Positions 27,825 through 36,541 of a stretch of DNA of 58,281 bases are shown here, piece after piece. Each line of letters begins with the position of its first letter. Positions within the stretch are counted from its first letter, which is position 1. Location: assembly GCA_028277645.1 (NCBI GenBank), contig JANQFV010000046.1:1-58281 (forward strand), given 5' to 3'. The stretch comes from Phycisphaerae bacterium (GTDB lineage: Bacteria > Planctomycetota > Phycisphaerae > UBA1845 > Fen-1342). The translations under genes were made by a program, and so were the position numbers. The notes beneath the pieces were generated by a model that did not search any database, was not told where the DNA came from, and worked only from the letters and a program-made list of their open reading frames with translations.

Positions 27825-28991
27825 ATGGGCAGGCGCGGCAGACGAAGTCAAACGCGGCTCAACGAAGCCCGGCGTGAAGAAACCGCTGAGCGAGAAGCAC
27901 TCGAGCGCCGCTGGCACAAGCTGCTCGCGCCGCGTCCGGAGCTCGGGAAGCTCGTCACCGGGCAGATGCTCAGCGAGGAGCCCTTTCACCGCTGGCTGCC
28001 CTACCAGCAGGCGTTCTCGCCCGAACTCGTGCGAATTTTCCTGCGCGAGGCCGACCCGCAAGCCGTGTCTACTGAGCACCCCCTGCTGGATCCGTTCGCC
28101 GGCGTCGGCACCTTTGTCGTCGAGTGTGTGCGAAACAACATCGCCGCGGTCGGCCTGGAGGCGTTGGAGCCACTGACGTTTGTCGCCCGCTGCAAGGGTT
28201 GTCAGGGCTTTCCCCGGTTACCGGAGCTGCCCAACGCGGAGGACTGGGAGTTGGCCGCACCGCGCCTGATGGAGTCGATCCACCGGGCTGCCCTGATCTG
28301 CGCCGTCGCTACCCGGCACACTGCCGCCGGCCGAGCCAACCGCGGAGCGCCCCCATTGCTCGACGCATTTGACGCCGTGGTCGCGCGCATTCGCGAAGAC
28401 TTGCGCGACCCCCTGCCTACTTCCGTCGACGTCCGCGTCGGCGACGCGCGCAACCTGTCCGATTTCGGCCCTGGCAGCATCGCGGGTGTGCTGACGTCGC
28501 CGCCCTACCTGTCACGCCACGACTATGAGCGCAAGTCGCGACCGCATGATTCGGTCTATCGCACGTGGTATCCGTCTCAATCGCTGGCGGAAGTTCACGA
28601 CATGCAGGTGCGTGCCCACAGCCGTGCCCCCGCGCGCCCCTGGGACATGAAACCACTGCCGGCGGTAGCTGAGGCCGTAGTGGCGTTGCGCACCGCCGGC
28701 GAATCCAAACTGGCCGGGATTGTCCGGTCTTACTTCGAGGATCTGGCCGTCGTGCTGCACGAGTTGTTCCGCGTGCTGCGACCCGGTGCGCCGTTCTGGC
28801 TGAACGTGGGTGGCGCGCGGCTTAAGGGTGTCTACGTCCCGGCGGATTTGATTCTCGCCGAGCTCGCGCGCGAAGTCGGATTTGAAGTGCAGACGATTCT
28901 CGTCGCCCGTCGACTCATCGCCGCCGGCCGCAAGCTCGGCACGCTGACCGATGTTGCCCCCCGCGAGGTCATCCTCGTCCTGCGCAGGTAA
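27825..28991 (+). CDS. Orphan SPPY-type SAM methyltransferase
   Basis: A 388-aa methyltransferase. Motif I is DPFAGVGTFVVECVRNNIAAVGLE and the catalytic motif is TSPPYLSRHDYE, the (S/N)PPY form of N4-cytosine and N6-adenine aminomethylases. The N-terminus is basic. A RNA methyltransferase of the THUMP class is an alternative, but no THUMP domain is visible. No restriction enzyme or specificity subunit is adjacent, so if it acts on DNA it is an orphan. The ATG at 27825 lacks a clear ribosome site. Confidence 0.78.
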   Translation: MGRRGRRSQTRLNEARREETAEREALERRWHKLLAPRPELGKLVTGQMLSEEPFHRWLPYQQAFSPELVRIFLREADPQAVSTEHPLLDPFAGVGTFVVECVRNNIAAVGLEALEPLTFVARCKGCQGFPRLPELPNAEDWELAAPRLMESIHRAALICAVATRHTAAGRANRGAPPLLDAFDAVVARIREDLRDPLPTSVDVRVGDARNLSDFGPGSIAGVLTSPPYLSRHDYERKSRPHDSVYRTWYPSQSLAEVHDMQVRAHSRAPARPWDMKPLPAVAEAVVALRTAGESKLAGIVRSYFEDLAVVLHELFRVLRPGAPFWLNVGGARLKGVYVPADLILAELAREVGFEVQTILVARRLIAAGRKLGTLTDVAPREVILVLRR

Positions 28992-28996
28992 TTCAG

Positions 28997-30472
28997 CTAC
29001 CCCGCGACGCGCTGTTGGATTGCACAATCGTGCATGTCCACGTCGTTGTCCCACTCCAGATCGGCCGCGTCGAAGAGATCCTGCGATACTCCGCCCGGCG
29101 GCGTGCTCACATCCGGCCCGGCCATGGCCGAACCCAGCAGCGACATGTCCGCAGCGTCGACGGCGCCGCTCACATCGAGGTCCGCCGGCGAGTAGAACTG
29201 GATGTAATTCAGGTTGTACTCATCGTTCGTGCTGTCGTTCACGAACCGCAGTTGACGCGGCCCCGCAGGAATGAACGCAGAGGTCGTGATTGAAGTCCAG
29301 GTCTGCCAGCCACCGGTCGCGGGAATCGTGAGTGGGCCGGTGATGTTGACGCCACTGATCTCCAAGTGGCAGGTACCGCCGGACGATTGCGACGCGACGC
29401 GCACATCGATCGTGTACGTTCCGGACAACGGAACCATGATCGCGTATTCCAGCCATTCGCCCTCACACATCCAGCCGACGTTGTAGCCGCCCTCATCACA
29501 AACCTGTATGTCAACGCCGGTGCTGCGGTACTCTCCGCCGTTGTTGGTGCCGTCGCAATCGTGATACGCCTGGCCGTCGGGGCCGAGGTCAAAGTCTTCG
29601 GCTTCGATGCGTCCGGCGACATCCTGCGGCTCGCCGTAGAACGGAGCCTGGTCCTGCGGCCCGTAGACGCGCACCCAGTCGACCTGCATCGTCTGGGGAA
29701 ATTGTGTGGTGTGATCCGGATAGCCGGGCCAGTTGCCGCCAACTGCAACGTTGAGCAGGAAATGGAACGGCACATCGAACGGGGCTTCCTGATGGCTCGC
29801 CCCCGTGCTGTACCAGGTGCTGCTCGTCTCGGTGTGGTACAGGTTGCCGTCGAGATACCAACGGATCGTGTCGGTCTCCCATTCGATCGCGTAGGTGTGG
29901 AAGGCGTCGGACAGCAGTTGGCCGATCGACGTGCTGCCACCGCTATGCACGTTGTTTGGCCATCCTCCGCCGTAGTGAATCGTCCCATGTGCGTCCCACG
30001 GCATGTTGACGGTCTCGACGATGTCAATCTCGCCGCCGGCTGCCCAGCCGCCGTAGGGCGAATCGGTTGGCAGCATCCAGAACGCCGGCCAGATGCCCTG
30101 GCCGAACGGGAGCTTGATGCTGGCTTCGAGCCGACCGTACAGGAAGTCAGCCTTGTTCATAGACCGGATGCGGGCCGAAGTGTAGTCGTAGCCGGCGTAT
30201 GACTCTTCGCGCGCGACGATGTTCAGCACACCGTTGTCGACAAAGATGTTCTCGGGTCGGCTGGTGTAGTACTCCCACTCATTGTTCCCCCAACCTGGGA
30301 CACCGTACGCGTCGCCGTTGCCGATCATGTACTCCCAATTACCGAGGTTCAGGCTGGTGCCGTCGAATTCGTCCGACCAGATGAGCACGTCCTGACCACT
30401 CGCGGCGGTCACGACCCCACACAACAGAACCGCGTACCCAATCGATCGCATAGGCGACATGCCAGTCGTCAT
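28997..30472 (-). CDS. Secreted GH16 glucanase with CBM6-like and dockerin-like modules
   Basis: Extracellular glycoside hydrolase of 491 aa. The signal peptide spans about 1-26. The GH16 domain (30-290) has the catalytic motif GEIDIVE, with Glu148, Asp150 and Glu153. A CBM6-like domain follows at about 305-425 (RIEAEDFD...). The C-terminus has dockerin-like repeats (DLDVSGAVDAADMSLLGSAM, LEWDNDVDMHDCAIQQR). Beta-1,3-glucan is a likely substrate for this family. No cohesin or scaffoldin is seen. ATG 30472 follows GGAGCG; the gap 30473-30699 holds no gene. Confidence 0.93.
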   Translation of the reverse strand: MTTGMSPMRSIGYAVLLCGVVTAASGQDVLIWSDEFDGTSLNLGNWEYMIGNGDAYGVPGWGNNEWEYYTSRPENIFVDNGVLNIVAREESYAGYDYTSARIRSMNKADFLYGRLEASIKLPFGQGIWPAFWMLPTDSPYGGWAAGGEIDIVETVNMPWDAHGTIHYGGGWPNNVHSGGSTSIGQLLSDAFHTYAIEWETDTIRWYLDGNLYHTETSSTWYSTGASHQEAPFDVPFHFLLNVAVGGNWPGYPDHTTQFPQTMQVDWVRVYGPQDQAPFYGEPQDVAGRIEAEDFDLGPDGQAYHDCDGTNNGGEYRSTGVDIQVCDEGGYNVGWMCEGEWLEYAIMVPLSGTYTIDVRVASQSSGGTCHLEISGVNITGPLTIPATGGWQTWTSITTSAFIPAGPRQLRFVNDSTNDEYNLNYIQFYSPADLDVSGAVDAADMSLLGSAMAGPDVSTPPGGVSQDLFDAADLEWDNDVDMHDCAIQQRVAG

Positions 30473-30699
30473 CGTTGCTTCGCTCCGATCCGCGCGCGTG
30501 GGGCCCGTTTCACGCCGCGTTTTTCTCAATCAGTTCAGTGTAACGCCACGGCCACGGTCGCCCAACGCAAACTGCCCAAAACCTCCGTCCGGAACGTTTT
30601 ACGGAGCTTGTTGAGTTCCGGGGCAGCGCCTGGGTGGCCCGCGCCGCGGCGTACACGTCCGGGTAAACTGCTCGCACGCCTTACGGAGATCAGCCGCTC

Positions 30700-31863
30700 A
30701 TGCGCGTCCTGTTTCTCACACGCAAGAACCTCACGCAGCACCCCGGCGGCGACACGACGCAAATTCTCCAGACAGCCGCCGCCGCGCGCGACGCCGGCGT
30801 TACGGTCGATGTGCACGACGAGCCACCCGCAGACCTTGCCGCGTACGACGTCGTCCACCTGTTTCACCTCGATCGACTGTGGGAGAACCTGGCGCACGCC
30901 CGCATGTGTCACGCCGCGGGCGTCCCGGCGGTCCTGAGCACGATCTACTGGCCCACGAACGATTTTGACGTCGGCGGCCGCGCGGGGTGGCAGGGCTGGC
31001 TTGCCCGCCGCGCCGGACCGGAACGCTACGCGAGCCTGCGGCTGTTCCAAAGACACGTGCTCTTCTGTGCGGAGAACCGCCGCCTACCGTCTGCGGGCCT
31101 CAAGGCGTTCAGCTTTCGCGCGCGAGTCCGTGAGCTGCTGGAACTGGCCGCCGTCATCCTACCGAACAGCGCAGCAGAAGCTGAGCAGATTCGCACGCGC
31201 TTCGCCTCGCAGCGGCCAGTAGTCGTCGTGCCGAACGCCGCCGATGCCGGCATATTCCGCGGACCCTCGGCAAACGCCAAACGTTCTGGAGTACTCTGCG
31301 TCGGTCGTATCGAGCCACGCAAGAATCAGCTCGCCCTTATCGACGCCCTGCGCGACGCGGACATCGAGCTCACGCTGGTCGGACAGCCCGGTCGCTACAG
31401 CCGCGGCTATTACGACCGCTGCCGCAAGAGTGCCGGCCCGTACACACACTTCATTCCCCAGCAGTCGCCGGCGGAGTTGTGTGCACGCTATCAACGCGCT
31501 GCCGTCCACGCCTGTGTGAGCTGGTACGAGACTCCCGGACTGGCAAGCCTCGAAGCCGCCTTGTGCGGTTGCGGCCTGGCGGTTAGTCCCGGCGGTTCAA
31601 CGCAGGAGTACTTCCGCGATTACGCGGCTTATGCGCGCCATGATGATCGCGATTCACTCCGCGAAGCTGTGCAAACTGCTCTGCAAAGACCCCAGTCTGC
31701 GGCCCTGGCCGATCGCGTGCGGCGTGAGTTCAACTGGGCCCGTACCGCCAAGCGGACGATCGCCGCTTATGAGCTCGTACTCGGCCGCGCGCCGGCAACA
31801 CCGTCCACGGAACTCGAACGACTAGTGCCTTCCGACCCGAGCGATGCCACGAACTCAACATAG
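30700..31863 (+). CDS. GT4-type glycosyltransferase
   Basis: Cytoplasmic GT-B glycosyltransferase of 387 aa. The N-terminus MRVLFLTRKNLTQHPGGDTTQ is typical of nucleotide-sugar enzymes that begin with a glycine loop. The C-terminal half has VGRIEPRKNQLALIDAL, and the donor-site region ETPGLASLEAALCGCGLAVSPGG. It converges with the next gene: the last 97 nt overlap its 3' end. Probably part of surface polysaccharide synthesis; the acceptor is unknown. Confidence 0.88.
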   Translation: MRVLFLTRKNLTQHPGGDTTQILQTAAAARDAGVTVDVHDEPPADLAAYDVVHLFHLDRLWENLAHARMCHAAGVPAVLSTIYWPTNDFDVGGRAGWQGWLARRAGPERYASLRLFQRHVLFCAENRRLPSAGLKAFSFRARVRELLELAAVILPNSAAEAEQIRTRFASQRPVVVVPNAADAGIFRGPSANAKRSGVLCVGRIEPRKNQLALIDALRDADIELTLVGQPGRYSRGYYDRCRKSAGPYTHFIPQQSPAELCARYQRAAVHACVSWYETPGLASLEAALCGCGLAVSPGGSTQEYFRDYAAYARHDDRDSLREAVQTALQRPQSAALADRVRREFNWARTAKRTIAAYELVLGRAPATPSTELERLVPSDPSDATNST

Positions 31864-32987
31864 TCCCGCCCGCGGGCCTCCCAGGTGTTAGCACGTGCGA
31901 ATGCGAGTCGTGCCTCGGTCTTCGCGGCATCGACGACGCACGCCGCCCGCAGGCAATCCACCATGTCGCCCACGTTATCCGCTACGGCCAGCACATCGCC
32001 GAACGTATCCGTATCGGCGACCGGCGTCGTAACCGTCGGCTTGCCGAGCGCGAGATACTCGTAGAGCTTCACCGGGTTCGCCGCCGCCCCGACGTCGTCC
32101 TGCACAAACGGCACCCAGCAGACGTCGAAGCTGTTGATGTACGCCGGCACACGCTCATACAGCCGCGCGCCCAGCAGATGCACGTTCGTCAACCGCTGCA
32201 CGCGCTGCACGTCGCTACGTCCATCGTGTGGACCGACGAACACGAACTTGTACTCGGGCAGCCGCGCAGCGACTGCTTCGATCAGACTCCAGTCGATCCA
32301 CTCGTAGAGCGCGCCGACGAATCCGATGACTGTATTATCGCCCCGCGGCACGTCCGCCGGCGGCGGATCCTCCGCTGCGCGTTGCTGGAACCACTCCGCG
32401 TCGACGCCGTTGCGGATCATCTGGAGCGGCAGGTCGGGTCTCATCTCGGCCAGCCCTGCGCGCAGCCGCTCCGCCGTCACCACCGCGCCGTTCGCACACT
32501 GCACGAGCCGCCGCTCCCAGTCTTCGTACAGCGCCGTGTGCTCGGCCCGCGGGATCTGCACGCGCAGTTCATCGATGCAATCGTAGATCACGCGCCCGAA
32601 CGGCAGCTCTTCTAACCACGGCGTCCACACGGGTGATATGACCAGTGCAGTCGAACTCGCCAGGTCGACACGCCGTTCGAGCTGTTTCCGCAATGCTCGC
32701 GCCCGGCGACGAATTCGCTTTTCCAGTTCGAACTGTCCGTAGCGCCCCCACCGCCGTGACGGCACCGACGGCCAGGGCCGAATCACTGGTATCGGCGCCC
32801 GCGGCTGCGCAAAGCTCAGCACACGCTCCAGCGCCGTACGATACGACGGCACCTGCACGAACACGGTCGGCTGACCGATCCGCGCCCACGCCTCGGTCAG
32901 CATGCGCGTGCGGCCCACCAGCTTGAATGCCCACGTCACCGCGGCCAGCGATACCAGCGCGGACGAACCATGTCCGGTTGAAGTCAT
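31767..32987 (-). CDS. Glycosyltransferase (GT4-like)
   Basis: A 406-aa GT-B type enzyme. Visible: LPFGRVIYDCIDEL in the N-terminal half, then IRNGVDAEWF, VIGFVGALYEWIDWSLIEAVAARLPEYKFVFVGP and ANPVKLYEYLALGKPTVTTPV in the donor half. The C-terminal 25 residues are Ser-rich and overlap, in the opposite strand, the end of the previous glycosyltransferase. The ATG at 32987 has only CACGG upstream. It is 31 nt downstream of the pseudopilin gene. Confidence 0.82.
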   Translation of the reverse strand: MTSTGHGSSALVSLAAVTWAFKLVGRTRMLTEAWARIGQPTVFVQVPSYRTALERVLSFAQPRAPIPVIRPWPSVPSRRWGRYGQFELEKRIRRRARALRKQLERRVDLASSTALVISPVWTPWLEELPFGRVIYDCIDELRVQIPRAEHTALYEDWERRLVQCANGAVVTAERLRAGLAEMRPDLPLQMIRNGVDAEWFQQRAAEDPPPADVPRGDNTVIGFVGALYEWIDWSLIEAVAARLPEYKFVFVGPHDGRSDVQRVQRLTNVHLLGARLYERVPAYINSFDVCWVPFVQDDVGAAANPVKLYEYLALGKPTVTTPVADTDTFGDVLAVADNVGDMVDCLRAACVVDAAKTEARLAFARANTWEARGRDYVEFVASLGSEGTSRSSSVDGVAGARPSTSS

Positions 32988-33018
32988 TCCGTGATCGTCA
33001 GAGACCCCTGCGCCGCTG

Positions 33019-34047
33019 TCAACGCGGTCGCAGATTGTCCTGCGCATTGACGAACGGCCACTTGTCGGCATCCGGATGGGCTTCGTACCCCGGGTTCCAC
33101 GCCTGGTCGCTCGGATCCAAAGACCAGATCCGCGCGCCGCCCGTGGGCCAGAGGTCGAACCGCCAGCCTGGCCCGCGCGACACGAAGACGCAGTTTCCGC
33201 CGACGCCCATCTCCGCGCACGCGTCCGCACCGACCATCTCGTGTCCTGCCGCCTGCGTTACGCGGGCCGAGCCGTCGCAGTAAGCGAGGTTGTCCTGCAT
33301 CCACTTACGGTGCCAGCCGGTCGCGATCACCGGATCTGGATTCACGACGCCATTGTCCATGCCGATCATGTTGAAGAATGTCGGCTCGCCGAACACGGCA
33401 ACGCGCGACGGTTCCGGAATCGTCGACAACCGATGTCCCCACGGCCCAACCGCGAACGCACCGGTGTAGTCCTGTCCCGGCCCCGGAAAGATCCCGTACA
33501 GGCTCGCCCGGTAGCTGTTGCCCAGCGTGTCGTAGCACGATCGCAGTGCATTCTCCAGCGGCGAATCGTCGATCTCCGGGTGATAGGGATACCCCCGATC
33601 CGATGGGCAACGATACAGCTTCATGTCCTGCGCGTCGGCTTCACCAATGCTCGCGTAGATGTACTGATTCAGCGGCCGCGTGTCCGCCGCCCATTCCGTG
33701 CCCTGCCCCAGATCCTGCGGTCCCTGGTCCGTGATGAACGGGTCCGGCGCCGAGCGACCGCCGTACGAGAACCACATCGCCGTTCGCCACAGCCAGTAAT
33801 CCGGCGCCGGCCGGTGCCGCACCATCGTCTGGTGGATCGGGATGATCAGCTCCTTGTCGTCCTCCAGCGAGTACATCACGGCGGCCTGCCCCAGCGACCG
33901 CAGGTTCGAAAGACAATACGCCCGCTTGCCCTGCTCACGCGCTTTTTGCACACCCGGCAGGAGGATCGACAGCAGCAGCATGATGATCGATATCACGACC
34001 AACAGTTCAATCAGTGTGAATGCCGACGCCCACTTTCCACCTCTCAT
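33019..34047 (-). CDS. Pseudopilin-type secreted protein
   Basis: A 342-aa protein with a type IV prepilin leader: a short basic head, then [21 protein letters not shown] (cleavage before Phe). The large C-terminal domain ends with the planctomycete-type motif [10 protein letters not shown], like the H-x9-DG proteins. Such proteins are numerous in planctomycetes and their role is unknown; surface or secretion-system parts are possible. It overlaps the upstream gene by 4 nt (ATGA), so the two are translationally coupled. Confidence 0.88.
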   Translation of the reverse strand: MRGGKWASAFTLIELLVVISIIMLLLSILLPGVQKAREQGKRAYCLSNLRSLGQAAVMYSLEDDKELIIPIHQTMVRHRPAPDYWLWRTAMWFSYGGRSAPDPFITDQGPQDLGQGTEWAADTRPLNQYIYASIGEADAQDMKLYRCPSDRGYPYHPEIDDSPLENALRSCYDTLGNSYRASLYGIFPGPGQDYTGAFAVGPWGHRLSTIPEPSRVAVFGEPTFFNMIGMDNGVVNPDPVIATGWHRKWMQDNLAYCDGSARVTQAAGHEMVGADACAEMGVGGNCVFVSRGPGWRFDLWPTGGARIWSLDPSDQAWNPGYEAHPDADKWPFVNAQDNLRPR

Positions 34048-34445
34048 GGCGTCACCTCCGTCGCCACCGCTCCGCTTTCATCGTCGTCGTCCGCCATCCA
34101 GCCACCCGGTGGCATGACCATCCCGCCCCGGCGATAGGCCGCTGCGGTGAATTCCCCGCAATCTGGACACTGGAGGAACAGTCCGCGCTGCTCGACCTCC
34201 TGCGTCGGGTGAACCGGGTACCGCGCGCGGTGCGCGCACTCATTGCACACCAGCAGGTACAACCACTCGGTGCGCGGTACGTCCGCCCCCAGCCGCACCA
34301 CATCTCGTGGCGGCCCGGGCCGATGAACGCACATCACGCCTGCAACCGTCAAAGCGACGAGAACGCAGACTCCCCACAGCACGGCGAGAAACGTCTCCCG
34401 TTCCGCGTACAGCCCGAGCACAAGCTGTCCAACGCGAATCAACAT
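34044..34445 (-). CDS. Small membrane protein with zinc-ribbon-like cysteines
   Basis: A 133-aa protein of unknown family. One hydrophobic segment lies at about 15-42, followed by a soluble part with CNEC and CPDC, a plausible zinc ribbon. The tail is acidic (DDDDES). Its stop overlaps the start of the pseudopilin gene, so they form a pair. A similar pseudopilin plus small single-span protein pair occurs at 46.6-48.1 kb. Confidence 0.65.
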   Translation of the reverse strand: MLIRVGQLVLGLYAERETFLAVLWGVCVLVALTVAGVMCVHRPGPPRDVVRLGADVPRTEWLYLLVCNECAHRARYPVHPTQEVEQRGLFLQCPDCGEFTAAAYRRGGMVMPPGGWMADDDDESGAVATEVTP

Positions 34446-34597
34446 CCCCCGCGAGCGTTCTGCCGTCGCTTCGAAAGCCAGCGGTCAGCCTCCTGCCCGG
34501 TCCCCTGGGCACGCTCTATTGTATCAACCCCGTCCAGTGTCGCAGTGCTCTTTCGCGCGCTAATATCCTGTCCGTGAGCCGCTGAAGGAGGTTTCCC

Positions 34598-35152
34598 ATG
34601 GCGTGGATTCGCACCGTGTCGGACGATGAGGCTGAGGGCCCGCTGGCCCAGTTTTACGCACAGGCCCGGGAGCGGGCCGGCCGGGTGTTCAACGTCGTTC
34701 GAGTGCAAAGCCTGAACTTCCGATCCATGCGGGCCGGCATCGCGCTTTATCACGAGACGGCGATCGCCGAGTCCCCCCTGTCCCGCGCACTGCGCGAGAT
34801 GATCGCGACGGTCGTATCCCGTGCGAACAACTGCCACTACTGAGTGCAGGCCCACGGCGAAGATCTCCGGTCGGAGATCCAGAACAATGAGCTCGTCGAA
34901 CAGATCAAGCAGGATTATCGCCAGGCAGATCTGGACCCCGCCACCCGTACCGTGCTGGACTACGCCGCCAAGCTCACCGCGACACCCAGCGCGATGACCG
35001 AGGCGGACATCGACACGCTGCGCAGCCACGGATTCGACGACCGCGCGATTCTCGACATCGTGCAGGTGGCCGCCTACTTCAACTACATCAACCGCATCGC
35101 CGACGGCCTCGGCGTCGATCTGGAACCGGAGATGAAGCCGCGGCCTGACTGA
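34598..35152 (+). CDS. AhpD-family peroxidase-related selenoprotein (TGA at codon 82 read as Sec)
   Basis: One gene of 184 codons with an in-frame TGA at 34841-34843. Both sides of the TGA belong to one alkylhydroperoxidase-like protein (AhpD/CMD fold, TIGR01926 type). N-terminal: MAWIRTVSDDEAEGPLAQFY. C-terminal: DILDIVQVAAYFNYINRIAD-type helix, read here as AILDIVQVAAYFNYINRIAD. The active site reads E67-x11-C79-H-Y-U82-x3-H86, the exact spacing of Glu118, Cys130, Cys133 and His137 in mycobacterial AhpD, with the second Cys replaced. A hairpin with a GGTC loop follows (34862-34879). AAGGAGG precedes the ATG; the part after the TGA has no ribosome site of its own. A sequencing error is the main alternative. 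Confidence 0.85.
34862..34879 (+). promoter_or_regulatory. Putative bacterial SECIS element
   Basis: GATCTCC-GGTC-GGAGATC forms a perfect 7-bp stem with a GGUC loop. The loop begins 25 nt after the TGA, within the range known for bacterial SECIS elements, and a G-U in the apical loop is what SelB contacts in E. coli fdhF. The bulged U of fdhF is not obvious. The hairpin lies inside the coding region, as bacterial SECIS elements do. Confidence 0.75.
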
Positions 35153-35162
35153 GCGTGCGCAC

Positions 35163-35256
35163 CGTCATTCCGAACGAAGTGAGGAATCTACTCACGATTG
35201 GGCGCGTGCGCCTGCCCGCGGGCAGATTCCTCCTCGCCACGCTCGTCGGAATGACG
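35163..35256. repeat. 94-bp imperfect palindromic intergenic repeat
   Basis: The left arm (35163-35189) starts CGTCATTCCGA and ends GAGGAATCT; the right arm (35224-35256) is its imperfect reverse complement. Between the arms is a perfect 14-bp palindrome CTGCCCGCGGGCAG (35211-35224). Arms of this type (GTCATTCCGA...GAGGAATCT) are familiar from many bacterial genomes as a mobile palindromic element without a transposase. Confidence 0.7.
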
Positions 35257-35322
35257 CCTGCCGTTGCCGGTGGCAAGCCCTCGTTGGCCGCGGGGGGCCG
35301 ACGCTACGGCGCGCAGAACGAC

Positions 35323-36090
35323 TCACGGCGATCGCAGGTACGCCGCCACGTACTCCTTGTTCCACGCGCGCGAGATGATTCCGGTGTGATTGCCGAAATG
35401 TCCGGTGCGCAGCATCTCCGGCTCCCAACCGCGCTGGATCAGCTTCTCGCGCATGTCAGGCTCAGGCACCGCCGTTTCCACGTCGAAGCCGTCCTTGCCC
35501 GCGGACGCCACGTTCTCGCGATCAACCGTGCCGAACGCCGCCGTGCCCAGCCCCAGGATCAGCCAGTCGGTTCGGCAGTAGAAGTTCACCAGGTGTCCAT
35601 CGACCACGCGCAGCGTGCGCGTCAGGTCCCACGTCGGGCTGACCCCCGGCTGCACGAGCACGACGTTCCGCACGCGCACGTCCGGCGGCAGCACCTCGGC
35701 GACCATCAGCGCGATCCCGCCGCCGCCGGAGTAGCCGACCAGGTCGATCACCACCGGCTGCCGCTCGCAGTACGCTTCGGTGATCTCTTCGGCCGCCCGG
35801 GCGGCGTGGGCGCGATTGGCTTCGTATTTTTGGAGGTGGCCCAGCACGTCGATCAGCGGCCGATCCCAGTGATAGAAGTGCAGCGTCGCGTCAGGCAGGG
35901 CAGCGCGCAGCGCGTGCCGCGGCCCGGTCATCAGAAACTTGCCCGCCCCCACGCCGGGGAACATCCAGATCTCGTGCGACACCGCGCGCGGCTGTGGCAC
36001 GGCCTTCGGCGGCGTCTCGCACCCTGGCATGCCGGCGAGCAATGCTACGACGCCGACGAGCAAAATGGTCTGTCGCAGTCGCGATTGCAT
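35323..36090 (-). CDS. Predicted secreted alpha/beta hydrolase
   Basis: A 255-aa protein. The N-terminal hydrophobic segment ends in AGMPGC, a poor but possible lipobox. The nucleophile elbow is LVGYSGGGGIAL, and a late His (GHFGNHTGII) could complete a triad with an upstream Asp. An esterase or lipase is plausible; the substrate is unknown. ATG 36090 follows GGGAGG. The gene is divergent from the MazG gene. Confidence 0.75.
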   Translation of the reverse strand: MQSRLRQTILLVGVVALLAGMPGCETPPKAVPQPRAVSHEIWMFPGVGAGKFLMTGPRHALRAALPDATLHFYHWDRPLIDVLGHLQKYEANRAHAARAAEEITEAYCERQPVVIDLVGYSGGGGIALMVAEVLPPDVRVRNVVLVQPGVSPTWDLTRTLRVVDGHLVNFYCRTDWLILGLGTAAFGTVDRENVASAGKDGFDVETAVPEPDMREKLIQRGWEPEMLRTGHFGNHTGIISRAWNKEYVAAYLRSP

Positions 36091-36212
36091 CGCATCCTCC
36101 CGAAACGACCAGCCCGCATTGTCCGCCGCCCGGCCGGCAACGGCAACAGGCAACGCCGCCGCGACCTTCGGCTATGATGTGGGTTGAGGCATTTTGACTA
36201 CGAGGACCGCCC

Positions 36213-36509
36213 GTGCACATTCGCGAATTTCAGCAGCTCATCGACAAGATGTACTCCGACAAAGACCGCGCCCGCGGCTCGGCGAAAACGTTCCTGTGGT
36301 TCGCGGAAGAGGTCGGCGAGCTCGCCAGCGCGATCGCCAAAAGCGACGACCGCGCCAACCTCACCGAAGAATTCGCCGACGTCCTCGCCTGGCTCGTCAC
36401 GCTCGCCAACGTCGAGAACATCGACCTCGAAGAGGCCATCACCAAGTTCACCAAAGGCTGCCCCGGCTGCGGCGAGATCACCTGCCGGTGTGATGCAAAG
36501 CTGACGTGA
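36213..36509 (+). CDS. MazG-like nucleotide pyrophosphohydrolase
   Basis: A 98-aa MazG-fold protein. The metal-binding motifs are LWFAEEVGELASAI and EEFADVLAWLVTLA. It probably hydrolyses (d)NTPs or modified nucleotides. The C-terminus adds a cysteine cluster, CPGCGEITCRC, which could bind zinc and is unusual for such small proteins. GTG start at 36213; it is single-copy and unlinked to other nucleotide genes. Confidence 0.85.
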   Translation: MHIREFQQLIDKMYSDKDRARGSAKTFLWFAEEVGELASAIAKSDDRANLTEEFADVLAWLVTLANVENIDLEEAITKFTKGCPGCGEITCRCDAKLT

Positions 36510-36541
36510 ATTCCCGCCCCACCACCCCAAGAACGGTGGGC

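Noticed and set aside
27825..28991. A restriction-modification system
   Set aside because: Neighbours are nnrE and a secreted glucanase; no endonuclease or specificity gene is present.
28997..30472. Cellulosome component
   Set aside because: Dockerin-like repeats are common in planctomycete secreted proteins; no cohesin or scaffoldin is in the window.
34545..34566. Promoter for the selenoprotein gene (TAATAT at 34561-34566)
   Set aside because: The -10 is fair, but the -35 (GTCGCA, 16-nt spacer) matches the consensus poorly, so I did not annotate it.
34598..35152. Two separate genes, or a pseudogene, split at the TGA at 34841
   Set aside because: Both parts form one AhpD-family protein in the same frame. 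The TGA is at the one position where Sec replaces Cys by function, a SECIS-like stem follows, and the second part has no ribosome site.
35163..35256. Insertion sequence end or complete IS
   Set aside because: The palindrome is only 94 bp with no transposase; a small palindromic repeat is the better description.
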